A stretch of 64,000 nt of DNA, from contig OW387138.1 of assembly GCA_936440205.1 (NCBI GenBank), forward strand, positions 56,249,526 through 56,313,525. The letters run 5' to 3'. The DNA is from Lepidonotus clava. Lineage: Eukaryota > Annelida > Polychaeta > Phyllodocida > Polynoidae. The notes under the pieces were generated by a model. It was not told the origin of the DNA. It saw nothing but the letters and a program-made list of their open reading frames with translations, and searched no databases. Position numbers and translations under genes: made by a program. This document shows, piece after piece, positions 1 through 11,121 of the stretch (within the stretch, counting starts at the first letter, position 1; each line of letters starts with the position of its first letter).

Positions 1-762
1 ATCCCAGGGCCGTTCGAGCGCATCCCGTGTGACGTCCTGGATGTGAGCCATTATGTGGTTTCTATCCCCGGGGCTGTAGGCGCGCTCATCCCTAACGAGC
101 GCAATACACGCATTAGTATACTCCATAGCACCCAGAGTGGCACGGGCATCTAGCTTTTGTTTGATGGTCTGGAGGCCATCCCTGTGTACATACATATACG
201 GCTTTGGCATGGTATTGTCTGTGAATACATCTGAAGATAAGTGTGTCTTACCCTCCGTTGCTGGTGGTGCGAACCTCTCACGGCTGAGCATCTCGTCCAC
301 GTAGCCCCGTTCGTTGTGGTGGTGTCGGAGAGCTGTCGGAGGCGGCAGGCCCCTGCGTGTGTTGTCGGCTGTATTGCGCGGGCGGGCCGTCGTGTGCTGC
401 CTGTCGTAGGCCGGCGGTGTACTGGTAGCCCTCGGTTTGCTGATCTGGCTGGCTGCTAAAAGAAGGTCGATCTTTGAGATAATGTTATCAACTTGGTTCT
501 TAACCTGGGTCATGTCACCTTCCAGGACCTGGACCCTGGTGTCAACACCTGCCCCGTATTGGGTAGAGACGGACCCCGACCGGGTGCTATCCCGGACGGT
601 ATCGTCTAATTGTTCATTACGCGTGTATTCGTCTTCATATACTGGTTGAAACTCAATTTCGTCTTCCCCTTGTCCCTCACTCATAGATTCTCTGATTGAT
701 TCCCTCATTAATTCTTCGGCCCGGCGTTTAGACGCACGGGTGCGTCGCCTTGTATCTGACAT
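1..762 (-). CDS. Gag-like frame of a retroelement, partial at left edge
   Basis: The frame starts at an ATG at 762 and stays open for 254 codons to position 1, so the protein continues outside the window. The N-terminus is rich in Arg and Glu (MSDTRRRTRASKRR), followed by an acidic stretch, a short coiled-coil-like segment (about residues 75-105), a low-complexity Pro/His/Arg linker, and a more globular end with a PKPYMYVHRDG motif and a helical LGAMEYTNACIALVRDERAY segment. That last pattern is what I associate with Gag proteins of invertebrate LTR or YR retroelements; the exact family cannot be fixed without the pol part. Treated as an old element copy; what is visible looks whole. No flanking terminal repeat could be recognised in 763-2,446. 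Confidence 0.45.
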   Translation of the reverse strand, partial: MSDTRRRTRASKRRAEELMRESIRESMSEGQGEDEIEFQPVYEDEYTRNEQLDDTVRDSTRSGSVSTQYGAGVDTRVQVLEGDMTQVKNQVDNIISKIDLLLAASQISKPRATSTPPAYDRQHTTARPRNTADNTRRGLPPPTALRHHHNERGYVDEMLSRERFAPPATEGKTHLSSDVFTDNTMPKPYMYVHRDGLQTIKQKLDARATLGAMEYTNACIALVRDERAYSPGDRNHIMAHIQDVTRDALERPWD

Positions 763-2446
763 GTCCGCGGACGGAATATGGCCAAAGTTCACAAATATCA
801 CAGCTGAGCACAAAAAGATGATACTTAGCGTGTTGTGGGTTGTGGTAGGCTTCTGTCCGAGGGTGCAGGTCTTCGAGGTGCGTAGGATTGCTTGGATAAA
901 TTGAGGAGATTGAGAATATAGGTATTGGGTTGTTGATTTTGGAAAGGGGAAGGAGGAAGTTAGGGAAGGTGTATTGGTAAATGTTTGAGGTGTTGTATAG
1001 GAATATTATGGAAATAATAGTGGAGGTGGAATCCACCAGGGGGCAGCAATGAACCCTCCTGCTAACATAAGTTGCTTGAGTGCTCAATTATTTTACAGTT
1101 TGGGAATTTCTGATATGCCTTTCTTATTATTTAATTATGTGGTTATGGTGAGATGGAATTGAGGCGACGCCCGACTTAAATATAATCAGTTTTAAAGGAC
1201 TTGGGATATTGAGAGAAGGTTGGAACATGGGCATAAACACCTCTTCTATCATGACCTCATTTTCAATATCTCGGAAGAGGACCGGCTGATCTGAAAATGC
1301 TATCCATGTGATGTGTAGTGAGGCCCTATGGGCTTGTCGTGGGACAAGCCTGGCCCAATGATATAGCCGTCTGTGCGATCTTGTAGCGATCCCCAGTAGT
1401 CTGTACTGAGGCCATCTATGAGATGTGTATTTGAGACGGACAAGAGCAGGGCTGACTTTGAAATGAAAATTAATCTTTAATCTAGAAGGTCTGTACAATC
1501 AATTTCTGGGCCCTCGGTCTACAGGAAGAAGGCTAATTTGTTTATTGCAGGTTTCTCGACATATTCCATTGTACCTAATACCAAGTATTATGTACTATTA
1601 GATATTACAAAACAGCTGATTCCAAGAGTTCGTCATAAGCAAGGTGTTATATAGACGATAGCCGGGTGCACCGGGAGGGGACGGGTGGGCGGGCGGTCTT
1701 GGAAAATTGTTAACATCATAACCAGTGAGATCCACTTTCAGTTCCATGGACGCTAGTACTACCTTAAATGCCTCACTACCTTAAGCACGCAGTGGTACAA
1801 CACAGTATCATTAAACACACCCTATGCTTGTACAGAACGTCTACCTATGAGTGTTAGAGGCACTGACCCATGTTCAGAGGGCAGGAGGTATAGGCCGCTT
1901 ATCATTTAAAGCCATATAAGAGGCAGAGTGCTCCTATGCAGACACTTTGCAACCACTGAGCGTGAGTAAAGGGGCATCAGTCTAACTGGCGCTAACCACT
2001 GCACATAGTAGGCAAAGTTGATTGGATGCCCATAAAACATAGCTAAGCTGTGCTTCAACTTTGCACAGGTTGAGCATCAGGAGCACTGTGCTTTATTGGC
2101 GTAAATGGGACTCTGCATTTGGGGCGTGAATCAGGTTTATGCAATACGGGACAGGGGGACAAAGTAGGGTTATGACCACACGGTGCATTAGTCATACTAT
2201 GACTACTTATTCATTTTGGCGCGGGAAGGCTGACACGGACTGTGCCCAACTTACAAAATGTGGTGGTGCACAGCAGATCTCGAAAAAAGACATAAGGCTC
2301 ACTTTTTCCTGTCCAAGCAGGCTATGGTAATTGGTATTGCCCAAGGTGAAATTGAAATTCTACCATACCAATGCTACTTGGGCATAGACTAAACAACAAA
2401 TGGAACTCTCTGGGACGCTAACCCCTTATTTCCTATAGGTCTGGTA
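763..2446. other. No gene recognised
   Basis: This stretch between the Gag-like frame and the Harbinger-like element has only short frames without recognisable motifs. It probably includes the untranslated leader or terminal repeat of the retroelement on the left, but no paired repeat is available inside the window to prove that. Confidence 0.5.
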
Positions 2447-2600
2447 TGCATTCCATAAAAAAACGGCAATATACGATAATTTTGATGACGCAGCTATGTC
2501 ATGTCGCGATATTTTAAAGATAGCGTGTCCATAAAAAATATCGCCACTATATTTTACCGTCATAAAAAGTTGCCGCCATCCTGCATTACCGCCGCGATAT
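2447..2600 (+). repeat. Left terminal/subterminal repeat of Harbinger-like element
   Basis: Begins GCATTCCATAAAA and contains several CCATAAAA and ATATCGCC-like words, mirrored in inverted form at 10,141-10,331. Confidence 0.55.
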
Positions 2601-2867
2601 ATTGCGGTTCGACTGACCCAAGAGCGCGGGAAACTTAATTAGGTCATGGCGGCCACCTGTGCATTTTACCGGAAGTCACCGTCTATTTTGCTGGCGTTTC
2701 GCTGGTTCTTGGCGGCGTTCGTATGTAATACTACTGCCATTGCTGGGTACAAGCTCATACGCTGGTTCTCCTCAAGAGGCAAGTTTTAAGCTATGTGCTC
2801 ATCCCGCCAACAAGTGCGGGACGTTGTTTTGACGCCATCACAGTCACCGAGAAAAGAAGCATCATAG

Positions 2868-5800
2868 ATGAAACCCGCCGATTTCCTGCCCATCGTTCTC
2901 CTCTTCGTCCTTCTACAAGTCGCCACGGTATGTATTAACATTTCTAAGGTGTCAGTGCATATTGTAACACGTGTGAGATAAACGCGTCATGTAGTTTAAA
3001 TCATTTATGAACGAAAAATAGTATCGTATCTGTCGGTCTTTTCCCGACTGCCCCCCCCCCACCCGCCCCATAGTACCCTATGATTCGGGATGGGTTTAGA
3101 ATACTATTTGTCAATCCCACCTAACTTACTAGGGTTTTAGTATAAGGTGAATCCGTATGCGTATCTACAGGAATCGTGTTTGACTTTAAAAGCTACGAAA
3201 TGGCTCCGTCCCCCTCTCAAAATCAGAAAAAGGGTTTGTCACCATGTGAAATAATAAAATTAAGCTGACGTAATTCTCCGCAATTGTAAATAGAATACCG
3301 CCTCTCATAAATAGTAATATATAGGCGTCAGTACCACACTGTATGAACTCTCCAAATGGCGGTAACGTGCATCATGTAAAATAATATATATATATATTTC
3401 CTTTTTTCAGATGTCGTCCTCAGTGGGTGGCGAGTCTCAGGACCCGTCCACGACGGACTACAAACTTAAGATTAGCTCGATCATGGACGTGTTGGCACGA
3501 GGTGTAGACGGGAAGGACAAGAAGAAGCTGGAGGCGATGTTACAAGATGCACGGGAGCAGTATCGTCGACAAGAGGAGCTAAACTTTGCCTATTACATGG
3601 GCAAATACAACAAAGCCGCCAAAAAGGAACCTGAAACAGATACCGTTATCGTCGTCGATGGTGAGTACTCGCCACTACCAGAAATGACTCTGCCCAAGAA
3701 GAAAACAAAAGAACCTGTCGCGTCTACCTCCGGACAGCCATCAAAGAAAAGCCGACCTGCCGCCGCGCTAGATGAATCCGATGACGACGATAGCCCTGTG
3801 AAAGTCAAACCTCCTCCTAAGAAAGTAAAGGCCACCAAGGTAGTCGAGCCAGACCCTTCTCCAGAATCGAGCCCAGCTCCCAAGAAGAAAAAGAAACTGG
3901 CAGTTACAAAGAAGGTTGTGACTCCTGCAGTTCCAGAGAAGAAAAAAGGACGAGGACGTGGTAAGGCAGCAGCCGCTCCTAAAACGCCAGCCCTTGAAAC
4001 CACTTCACCAACTGGTCCCGCCTCCGGGAGAACACCCAAGAAGGCCAAGAAGAAGAGGAATTCTGCTGCAGGTAAAGGCAAAAAAAAAGACCTGGGCTGG
4101 TATTCCTCTGACACCGATGACGAGGGTCCACTGACGCACTCCTGCTACGAAGACGAGGAACTGGAGCTGCTTTACAATACCGCCAAACAGGATGAGTGAG
4201 TAAAACTAAAATAAAAAAAAAAATATAAGACACACATACATATGTATCGCAGTAGTAACAGCAAGGAAATGTCTGAGCATTGGCTGAAAAGTAAAAAATC
4301 TCACAATACTCACAATACAGAACAGTCTGTATTCTTAGGAAGAAGTTTTATTTAAAATATCAAGTAATCTAAACGCCGTACATAGTAATCATCAATAAGT
4401 ATCAAAATATCACTGACTCAGAATATCAAAATGTTGACATCGTGGTAAAATAATCTTTTTTTTTTTTTTCATTATTCAGAGACGCTGTCCTCGGGAGGTG
4501 GGCAGAGACAGCAACCCACGACCACAAGATGAAAAAACGGAGGGCCATCTACAAAAAGATAAAATACAACCTCAACTCGCAGTTTGGAAAGAAACGCCGG
4601 AAGAAATACCTCTACTACAAGATAATCAATCATAAGAGTAAAACCCTAGAAAAAGTAAGTAACTGTTAGTGTGCAGGGGCTTTATTTGCAGGACTTGTAA
4701 TAATAATGTTATCTAATAAAGAAACAAACTCCTAGTGTTATGGTATTTCCCAAAAAGTAATCTTTTTCCCCCTGTTTGGTTTCATTATGCTACCAGTATT
4801 GTAATATTAATTTATATCACCACCACTTAAAAGACGGTACAACCCAAAATTAATTGAAGTTCATATGTGACCTGCTCTGCGATTTTGGGGCTACTTGACA
4901 TGAATGATGAATTTAGAACAAGGCTCAGGCTTTCTAAAAATGTAAACATCTCTGAGATATTCTGAGTAGAAGCCGAGTTGTGAGCTTCTGAACATGATAA
5001 CGTCATACACCTTAAATCCATTAATATTATGATATAGACGGTAGCGACAGGATTACAAACAGTTAGATATAGAGTAAAATATTATCTACATTTATTATGA
5101 TGCAAACAAAATACTCCCAATTTTTTTCTAATGAAGATAGCTACAATCTGTTTTTTGCACCATGAAGCTTAAAAGGTGTACTTTTATGTTTTATGGATTC
5201 TAAAATAAATGTCACATGACCTGGTTTCCATGGAAACCAAATTCTTCATAATATCAGTAATTCTACGTTTTGACGTTTGATAAACATTCCGGTTACCATG
5301 GCAACCGAATGTGAAATTTTAGGAAATTTTAAAGTTTGATATGAAACTACACATAATTTGATTTTTAGTCAAAATTTGGCTTATTTTAACATTTTTGGTC
5401 ATTTTCTGTGTAAATATTGAAGATATACCCATAAAAGTGTATGTTAATAGGCCCTGAATTTGCAGAGCTGGTCACATATTATTTAAATTTCTTTTATCAT
5501 AGAAACATCGACTGGAGAAGGCGTACCAGTATTGTAATATTAAATTATATCACCACCACCTAAACGACGGTACAACCCAAAATAAATTGAAGTTCATATT
5601 ATTTAAATTTCTTTTATCATAGAAACGTCGACTGGAGAAGGCGTACGGCTACAGTGGCGCCCCTGCGATGCCAGACAACGTCGGCCTCACGGGGACACAG
5701 CTCCGGTGCCTGGAATTTTGGGGGATAGAGGCTTCAGGCTGTAAGTATTTAGATATCTATTATCGCCTTAACATGTACTGCATTGAAGCTGACATAAATT

Positions 5801-6361
5801 TTTTTTTAGTGAAGAAAAGAACCCCTAGAATGTGCGTTCGAGGCAGGACCTTTCATATGGTAACTCGTTCAATTGAACGTCAACTGAAGACTCCATCAAT
5901 ATCTGTTTCCCTACAAGAACTCGACTGGAGTCAGGGCCCTGCCGGCCGTGAGCTGTCGTTTGCCGAGGAGGAGGAAGCAGAGACCCAGGACCCTACAGCA
6001 GGAGGTATTATCATCGCGTCATTTATCCCTGTTAAATATAGTGATAATTGTTCATATTTTGAAGAAATAGTAGGGTCAACTTTCATCAGGCGACAAGTCA
6101 TAGTGTTAGCCCAAGAGTCGATCTTCACATTGTTGCTGTCACGATACTTATCACACCTTCATACAAAACATAACGTTACTTTTGAAAAATATATGTTACA
6201 GTCTCTTATATTATAGTATGTATTGTATCTCATGACAAATGTGATTTATATATAAAAGAAATTCTAAAGAAAATTTCTTCTGTGCAGTTATTTTGGTATT
6301 TACTTAACTTACAGACCGCCTTGAAGCGATGAACTTTGACGAGGATGGCGACATGGATTAA
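2868..6361 (+). CDS. Six-exon Lys-rich protein of the Harbinger-like element (about 459 aa)
   Basis: Exons that join in phase with GT-AG borders: 2,868-2,927, 3,411-4,195, 4,480-4,654, 5,623-5,740, 5,810-6,004 and 6,315-6,361. Exon 1 would give a hydrophobic leader (MKPADFLPIVLLFVLLQVAT) joined directly to the ATG at 3,411; alternatively exon 1 is untranslated and translation starts at 3,411. Exon 2 encodes a helical start, then a long disordered region with many KKK and SDDDD runs, typical of nuclear basic/acidic proteins. Exon 3 is very basic (KKRRAIYKKIKY). The end is acidic (FAEEEEAE, then NFDEDGDMD). Skipping the splice at 4,195 gives a 262-residue isoform ending at 4,199. Not recognised as a known family. 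A role as DNA-binding accessory protein of the transposon is inference from position and composition. Confidence 0.55.
4791..5646 (+). repeat. Tandem duplication of an intron end and splice acceptor
   Basis: A unit of about 120 bp (from TACCAGTATTG through the acceptor TTATCATAG to GGAGAAGGCG) occurs twice. Copy 1 is 4,791-4,865 plus 5,479-5,523, split by the MITE at 4,866-5,476. Copy 2 is 5,524-5,646 and is uninterrupted. Both keep the acceptor and the first exon codons (KHRLEKAY and KRRLEKAY). Only the second copy continues in frame into the rest of exon 4, so the first acceptor probably acts as a decoy or is unused. Confidence 0.8.
4866..5476. mobile_element. 611-bp MITE with TA target duplication
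   Basis: Inverted ends read TGTGACCTGCTCTGC (left) and, inward from the right, TGTGACCAGCTCTGC. A TA dinucleotide flanks both sides (4,864-4,865 and 5,477-5,478). The sibling copy of the duplicated unit at about 5,597 shows the empty site with one TA. The TA duplication suggests mobilisation by a Tc1/mariner-type transposase. No coding capacity. Confidence 0.85.
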
Positions 6362-6539
6362 TCCGTCCATGTGGGCCAACGTACCAAGGTTACAGAGGAT
6401 CCGCCAGAGAAAACCCAGCAGACTGAGCCTGCCCGTACTGATGTGAAGGTCAACAAAACCACCTAGGTCTCCGCCAAAGTCTACTGCTACTAGTGCTATC
6501 ACCACAAGTTCAGCAGCAGAGGGGCGTATTATTGAAACC

Positions 6540-7820
6540 ATGTCAAACCGATTTGATGTGGTGGAATCGGGACTCATAAATTTCCATACTGACATGGGTG
6601 CCATCAAGCAAGAGTTGGTGTTACTCAGGTGTGACGTCCAGGGACCGGCAAAACAACCGACTGACCAGCATATCGCAGAAGAACTTAAGACGATACGGAA
6701 TGACGTCAACACTCTTGGGGGAGAGTTTTTCCAAGTCAAGACTGGCCTAATTGATATTGCAAATGAGTGTGTTACTGCAGGGAAAGCTTGTCAGGAAATG
6801 AAAGCTAACATGCTGGGCATGAAGGGCGATATCTCCGCTGTGAGAAGTGACGCACACAGCCTGAAGTCGAAGTCGTTGGGACTAGCCAGTCAACAGCAGA
6901 CTCTTCTGCAGGAGATGGGTGCTGCTAGAGAAGACATCTGTAATGTCGCAGCAGACTCAACCCTAGTAAAGGAGGACGTACAAAGCGTAGATAATAATGT
7001 TTTAAGTATGCGTGTCGACACTGCACTGTTAATCAGGGAAGTGGGTATCATTAGGGGCGATATCGCCACGGTAAAGAAAGAAGTGTCTTCTTTGAGAAGT
7101 AGTCAACAAAAAAAAACTCTGGAAATAATCAAATCAGCGGTATTGGGCACCCGGGGAGTGATAAATTTAGAGCATGTCGAGGTTAAGTCTGACGTTGACG
7201 AGCCAGTACCTCCAACCCCTGGTCACGATAGGCCTACACCGATATCTCGACACCAAGAGTCTTCGTCTATTGGTGGCACCAACACGAGTGAGGTTGTTTT
7301 CCGTCATCGTGAGGGACAACAGACTTACGCTGGCAGCAGTGACTTGACTGTCCCCCTGCCCTCGACGTCAACCCCTGTAACTACTAGCGCACGTATTACA
7401 CTCTTTGCAGACACCCCAAGTCAGGAGGAAACGCAGGATCCCAACGCTTCTCTTATCCAACAAGAACATGTCCTTGCAAAGAATACTGAGCCTGACTCGG
7501 ACTTAGAAAGTATGCAGTGGCCATCGTTCCCCCACGATTCTCAGCAGGACATTGCGGCTGAATCACAGGAGGTGTCTGCAGAAACCAGCGGGGCTTATTA
7601 TCCCGTAGTGCCTGAGGATGCTGACGGGGGTCAAACAGTGACTCAGGCTTACGTACCCGGTCATATCGTGCGGCAACTTTCAAGAGCAGCTTCACCTCAA
7701 CCTTCTTTTAGTAAAGCGGCAGAAACACCCACATTAAGACCAAGAGCAAAGAGTCCTGTAGTTAGCCCAGAGCCCAGGCGAGGTTCTCGTATGAAAAAGC
7801 CTACTCACCCCAAAGACTGA
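6540..7820 (+). CDS. Coiled-coil protein in Harbinger-like element (426 aa)
   Basis: A single long frame from ATG 6,540 to the stop at 7,820. Residues 1-200 are a chain of heptad-like repeats (recurring IRNDV, VKTGL, MKGDISAVRSD, VKEDVQSVDNN, IRGDIATVKKEV blocks of about 20-25 residues), suggesting a long rod or oligomerisation domain. Residues 210-426 are Ser/Thr/Pro/Glu-rich and disordered, ending in a basic patch (RRGSRMKKPTHPKD). No catalytic motif. It lies 180 bases downstream of the Lys-rich gene on the same strand and stays open although the transposase in the same element has decayed. It could have an unseen upstream exon. Function unknown; a structural or DNA-tethering partner is inference. 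Confidence 0.5.
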   Translation: MSNRFDVVESGLINFHTDMGAIKQELVLLRCDVQGPAKQPTDQHIAEELKTIRNDVNTLGGEFFQVKTGLIDIANECVTAGKACQEMKANMLGMKGDISAVRSDAHSLKSKSLGLASQQQTLLQEMGAAREDICNVAADSTLVKEDVQSVDNNVLSMRVDTALLIREVGIIRGDIATVKKEVSSLRSSQQKKTLEIIKSAVLGTRGVINLEHVEVKSDVDEPVPPTPGHDRPTPISRHQESSSIGGTNTSEVVFRHREGQQTYAGSSDLTVPLPSTSTPVTTSARITLFADTPSQEETQDPNASLIQQEHVLAKNTEPDSDLESMQWPSFPHDSQQDIAAESQEVSAETSGAYYPVVPEDADGGQTVTQAYVPGHIVRQLSRAASPQPSFSKAAETPTLRPRAKSPVVSPEPRRGSRMKKPTHPKD

Positions 7821-7968
7821 ACATGCGTCAATTGTATACAACGTTTTTTATCACTATTAAATTGACACTGGCTTTTATGATTCTAATTATGAATGACTAC
7901 TCTTTGGATCCGACAGTTAGAGTTATTATTTTGTGTTGTAAATATTGGCGATATCTTTAATTAAGATG

Positions 7969-9683
7969 CATACCTCCGACGTGACTTGAGCTGTCCGATT
8001 GTACGCTCAACTGAAGAACGCGCGCTTGTCTGGGCGAACTGGTAGTCTCTCTGCCAGGGTTCTAGTTCTTCCAGGTTTTGGGTACGGAAGGGCGTGAAGT
8101 TTGAAAATTGAATTTGTAAAAGTAATACTGCCAGTGCTAGTGTCATGTCTAATATAGAGACATATTTCACAAATTTACCCCGTCTGTTGAAATGTGGTTA
8201 ACAATATCGTGACGGTAGGCTAAGAAAATGACATGTGATATTTGGCTTTTATGTTCTGTATATTTTTTATCGCCGTTTACTGACGCTTATCCTACCCGCC
8301 GTCTCCTAAGAGAAAGTATGGTCCTAGTCAACCATGGTTGGCGATCTGCTGTCCCAAATCTGAATAATCCAGGACAGCCTGGTCGTGGTGGCAGCCAGAC
8401 ATACCACTCTCCACGAACGTTATTCTCTCATCGTGGTCACTGGCTATCTGTTAAAATATAATTGTGGAGATATTTTAAACTTGTATGTTATTTATTGTTT
8501 TTTATGCATTGTGGTGCTTGACAAAAGACGTTTGTAAGAGATCGAACTTATGAAGGTCTAAAGAGAATAAAAATGTAATTGTCTGTACAGTATTTGCTGA
8601 ATTCTATTGTTGATCCTTTCTATATAATTATACTCACAAGAATGTTCAGAGCATGGTATCCCTTGCGGCAGACTTACGCATGCTCATTGCGGACAGGCCT
8701 CTTGATAGGGATGTAGGTGCCATCGATGCACCCCACACACTGCTGCATCTTGTGTCATTCCGCGAAGCGGAGAGCTGACTCGTGTAGAGCCTCGCCCTAA
8801 AGAAAAAAATTATGTAAGACTTTAACGTTGACGATAATATCGATCAGTATGACTGAATAATTTAGTGAGGATCATTGCCATATTTTTAGCAAATGCAGCT
8901 AACGGATTACATTAAGGGGCACCTTCTGAATATTTTTAACAGCATATTTTTTCTTTTTTGTTTATCGACTGCTAAATCAATAAGGGTAATCATTTTTATT
9001 ATTTACCTTGGGGAACTTGATGTATTTCTTCCTGCGCGAAACGAGGAACTTGATGAAGGGTAGTATGGCCCTACCGACGCTGGAGGTGGAGCAGCCCCCC
9101 TGAGTGTCTGACACAACACCATAGTAGGATCCAGTGGCTAAATACCGTAGACAGTAGCACACCTATAAATAAGAAAAATATAAAGAATGAATAGCATGAA
9201 TTTTCAAGTAGAGTTAGGATACACTGGGGTTATTTTATTTTAATGGTGATAATTTTTCTAGGCCTATTTCCATAAGTTATTGGCGATACTCTGAATTGTT
9301 GTTATTTTGCTGTGGGTTACTTTCTTTCATAAAGGCTTTCCATAATAATATGGCGACATTCTTCTCATTTACCTTGTGGAAGAGGGAGATGGGCTTTCCT
9401 CTCTTCTCATGTTCACCCTTTCCAGGGCGAAAACAGCTGGCCTCGAACTCTCGCATGAGTTCCTCCACACAGCTAGGGGGAAGTCGAAATCTTGCCTGGA
9501 AGTCTTTTATCCTCGGCCACCTCACCCTTGGGTCAATACGTTCACGGTAGACCTTCTTGGACTTGCACCGTTTTTGCCCCCACATACGGCTGTAGCTCTT
9601 CCTTTTTAAGTAGGTAGCGAGCGCAAAATGTTGAAAAGGCAGACCCCGGCTGGTCTGAGGTGACCTGGCCCTCCTCCTGGGTG
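7969..9683 (-). pseudogene. Harbinger (HARBI1-like) transposase, decayed
   Basis: Read on the minus strand. Exon 9,373-9,683 gives an Arg-rich start and RIKDFQARFRLPPSCVEEL, the usual N-terminal helix region. Exon 9,007-9,162 gives VCYCLRYLATGSYYGVVSD, the typical Harbinger HTH segment. Exon 8,638-8,796 gives CVGCIDGTYIPIKRP (first catalytic Asp) and KGYHALNIL. The region about 8,290-8,410 gives HHDQAVLDY, LGQQIANHG and YFLLGDGG (second Asp area). The last exon (7,969 to about 8,110) gives TSARSSVERTIGQLKSR (third acidic residue, Glu). Introns have GT-AG borders and exons a-b and b-c join in phase. In-frame stops lie at 8,755-8,757 (where Trp is expected) and 8,674-8,676 (where Tyr is expected), with two more in the 8,290-8,410 part, so no active enzyme is expected. 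Confidence 0.8.
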
Positions 9684-10140
9684 CTGAAATAAAAAATAAA
9701 TTATAATTATTACTTCACTTTTATATGACTTTGACTGTAGGTTAAGAATTTGAGACTACAAAATTATAGTGGTTGACACATTACGTGCAAGAAGTTAGAA
9801 ATATCACTTCAAATAGACTGAATTACAAAATATCACCATTTATTGAAATTCATCTTAATTCATATATTATCGCTCACTTTGACCTCAAATCATTGTCTAA
9901 CAAGTCTACAACACTTTAGGAGCCTTTATTTTCAGACTAAACACTTCTACAGTGACTATAGTACATAGGGGTAAAAACGATGAAGCGGGGTAACGCTCTA
10001 AATATTGAAAAGTCAAGAAAAAGCTCATGTGGCTTATTTGTGTGCTCACCCATGTTGGAAGTATCCCAGAATGACTTGCGGTTTCCGTTAAAATCGATTT
10101 CAACGTTAGAGAATAGGTTTAAAAGGTGTTGTAAAACACC

Positions 10141-10331
10141 ACGATACCAAAATTTGGTATCGCCGATTTTAGCTGTTTTGGACTATCGCGGGGTGCTGGC
10201 GATATATCGCCAAAGTTTTATGGAAGCGCAAATATCGTGGCGATATATCGTCGATTTTTTATGGAAGGCATTTTGGCCTCGCGATACGCGGTAACCCAAA
10301 AACAAGTATCGCCGATGTTCTATGGAATGCC
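10141..10331 (-). repeat. Right terminal/subterminal repeat of Harbinger-like element
   Basis: Dense GCGATATATCGCC, TTTTATGGAAG and CGATATATCGTCGA palindromic words, ending TATCGCCGATGTTCTATGGA. The inverted sequence matches the left end at 2,447. Confidence 0.55.
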
Positions 10332-10848
10332 CCCCAGGTTTACCGTGAATAGCGTATGCAAGCTGAAGCAGATACCGGATTATGGGGCTCCCTTGAAATA
10401 CTCAAGAAAGTGGGAACCTCAGGAATCAGAAGATTAAACTCATGCGTCTAAATCTGAGGTCACTTACACTATGTGAAGGGTAGGACTCCTGTTGAGGACC
10501 ACTAGCCAAGTTGTACTAATCCTAATTTCGAATGCTCTTGGATAATGAATTAAAAAGAAAAAAAAAGAAACTAAATAACTAACATCTGGGATACATAAGT
10601 CAACAAAAATAAAATAAATAAACACCCTCTACAAATTGAAACAATCCTTAATTAAGTCACAAATATAATCTTCCTAAAAAACTTAACTAGACTAGATATA
10701 TATGAAAATACAAAAATCAAATGACAGTCCCCTTCCTATTAAAAAACTTCCAGAATATTTGTAGGTTAGATTGAAAATATATTATACACGTATTACGGAA
10801 AATTAACTACAAAAAATCAATCTTTAAATCACTTTAAATAACATAAAA
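10332..10848. other. No gene recognised
   Basis: AT-rich spacer with A-rich runs around 10,545-10,640. Nothing further identified. Confidence 0.5.
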
Positions 10849-11121
10849 CTAACTCTTTTTTTTCTCGAGGGGGTGCCCGCCAGGGTGTTGGTGATGTTCC
10901 CCGTGGAAAGGGTTGTCCGGGGAAACATCACCATTCACCAAGGCGGGCTTGTGGGCTTGTTCCCCCAACTCGGTGGAGGACCCGGAATCTGACAAGGAGT
11001 CTGGTGATGGTGGAGGGCCCGGGGGATTGTTGTTATTTTGGCCCTGCCCCTCCGGCAATATAAGGTGCACAGCCTGGGCATCTTGAGGGGGTTGGACCAG
11101 GCTGCGTTGCACAAAAGTCAT
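10849..11121 (-). CDS. Short Pro/Asn-rich frame (90 aa), doubtful
   Basis: An ATG-initiated frame of 90 codons with AVHLILPEGQGQNNNN followed by a PPGPPPSPDSLSDSGSS low-complexity stretch and a KKKS end. No domain recognised, no paralogue in the window and no convincing splice partner. It could be a small element gene or a chance frame. Confidence 0.2.
   Translation of the reverse strand: MTFVQRSLVQPPQDAQAVHLILPEGQGQNNNNPPGPPPSPDSLSDSGSSTELGEQAHKPALVNGDVSPDNPFHGEHHQHPGGHPLEKKKS

Larger units (their letters stand above)
2447..10331. mobile_element. Large PIF/Harbinger-like DNA transposon
   Basis: The two ends carry matching inverted sequences: GCATTCCATAAAAAAACGGC at the left and, read inward from the right end, GGCATTCCATAGAACATCGG. 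Just inside both ends are repeated ATCG/TATCGCC and CCATAAAA words, which look like subterminal transposase-binding sites. Between them lie a minus-strand pseudogene that reads as a Harbinger (HARBI1-type) DDE nuclease and two plus-strand genes. Harbinger elements normally encode a transposase plus a Myb-like protein in about 3-6 kb; this one is about 7.9 kb and its plus-strand proteins do not look Myb-like to me. No clean 3-bp target duplication is visible, so the exact ends may be off by a few bases. The element is probably immobile by its own enzyme, since the transposase has several stops. Confidence 0.6.

Noticed and set aside
3593-4114. Minus-strand 173-codon Phe/Leu-rich frame
   Set aside because: Mirror of Lys-rich codons in the plus-strand gene; composition is an artefact.
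8228-8461. Plus-strand frame with a hydrophobic start
   Set aside because: It lies opposite the Harbinger transposase segment (LGQQIANHG, YFLLGDGG) and has no other support; a shadow frame.
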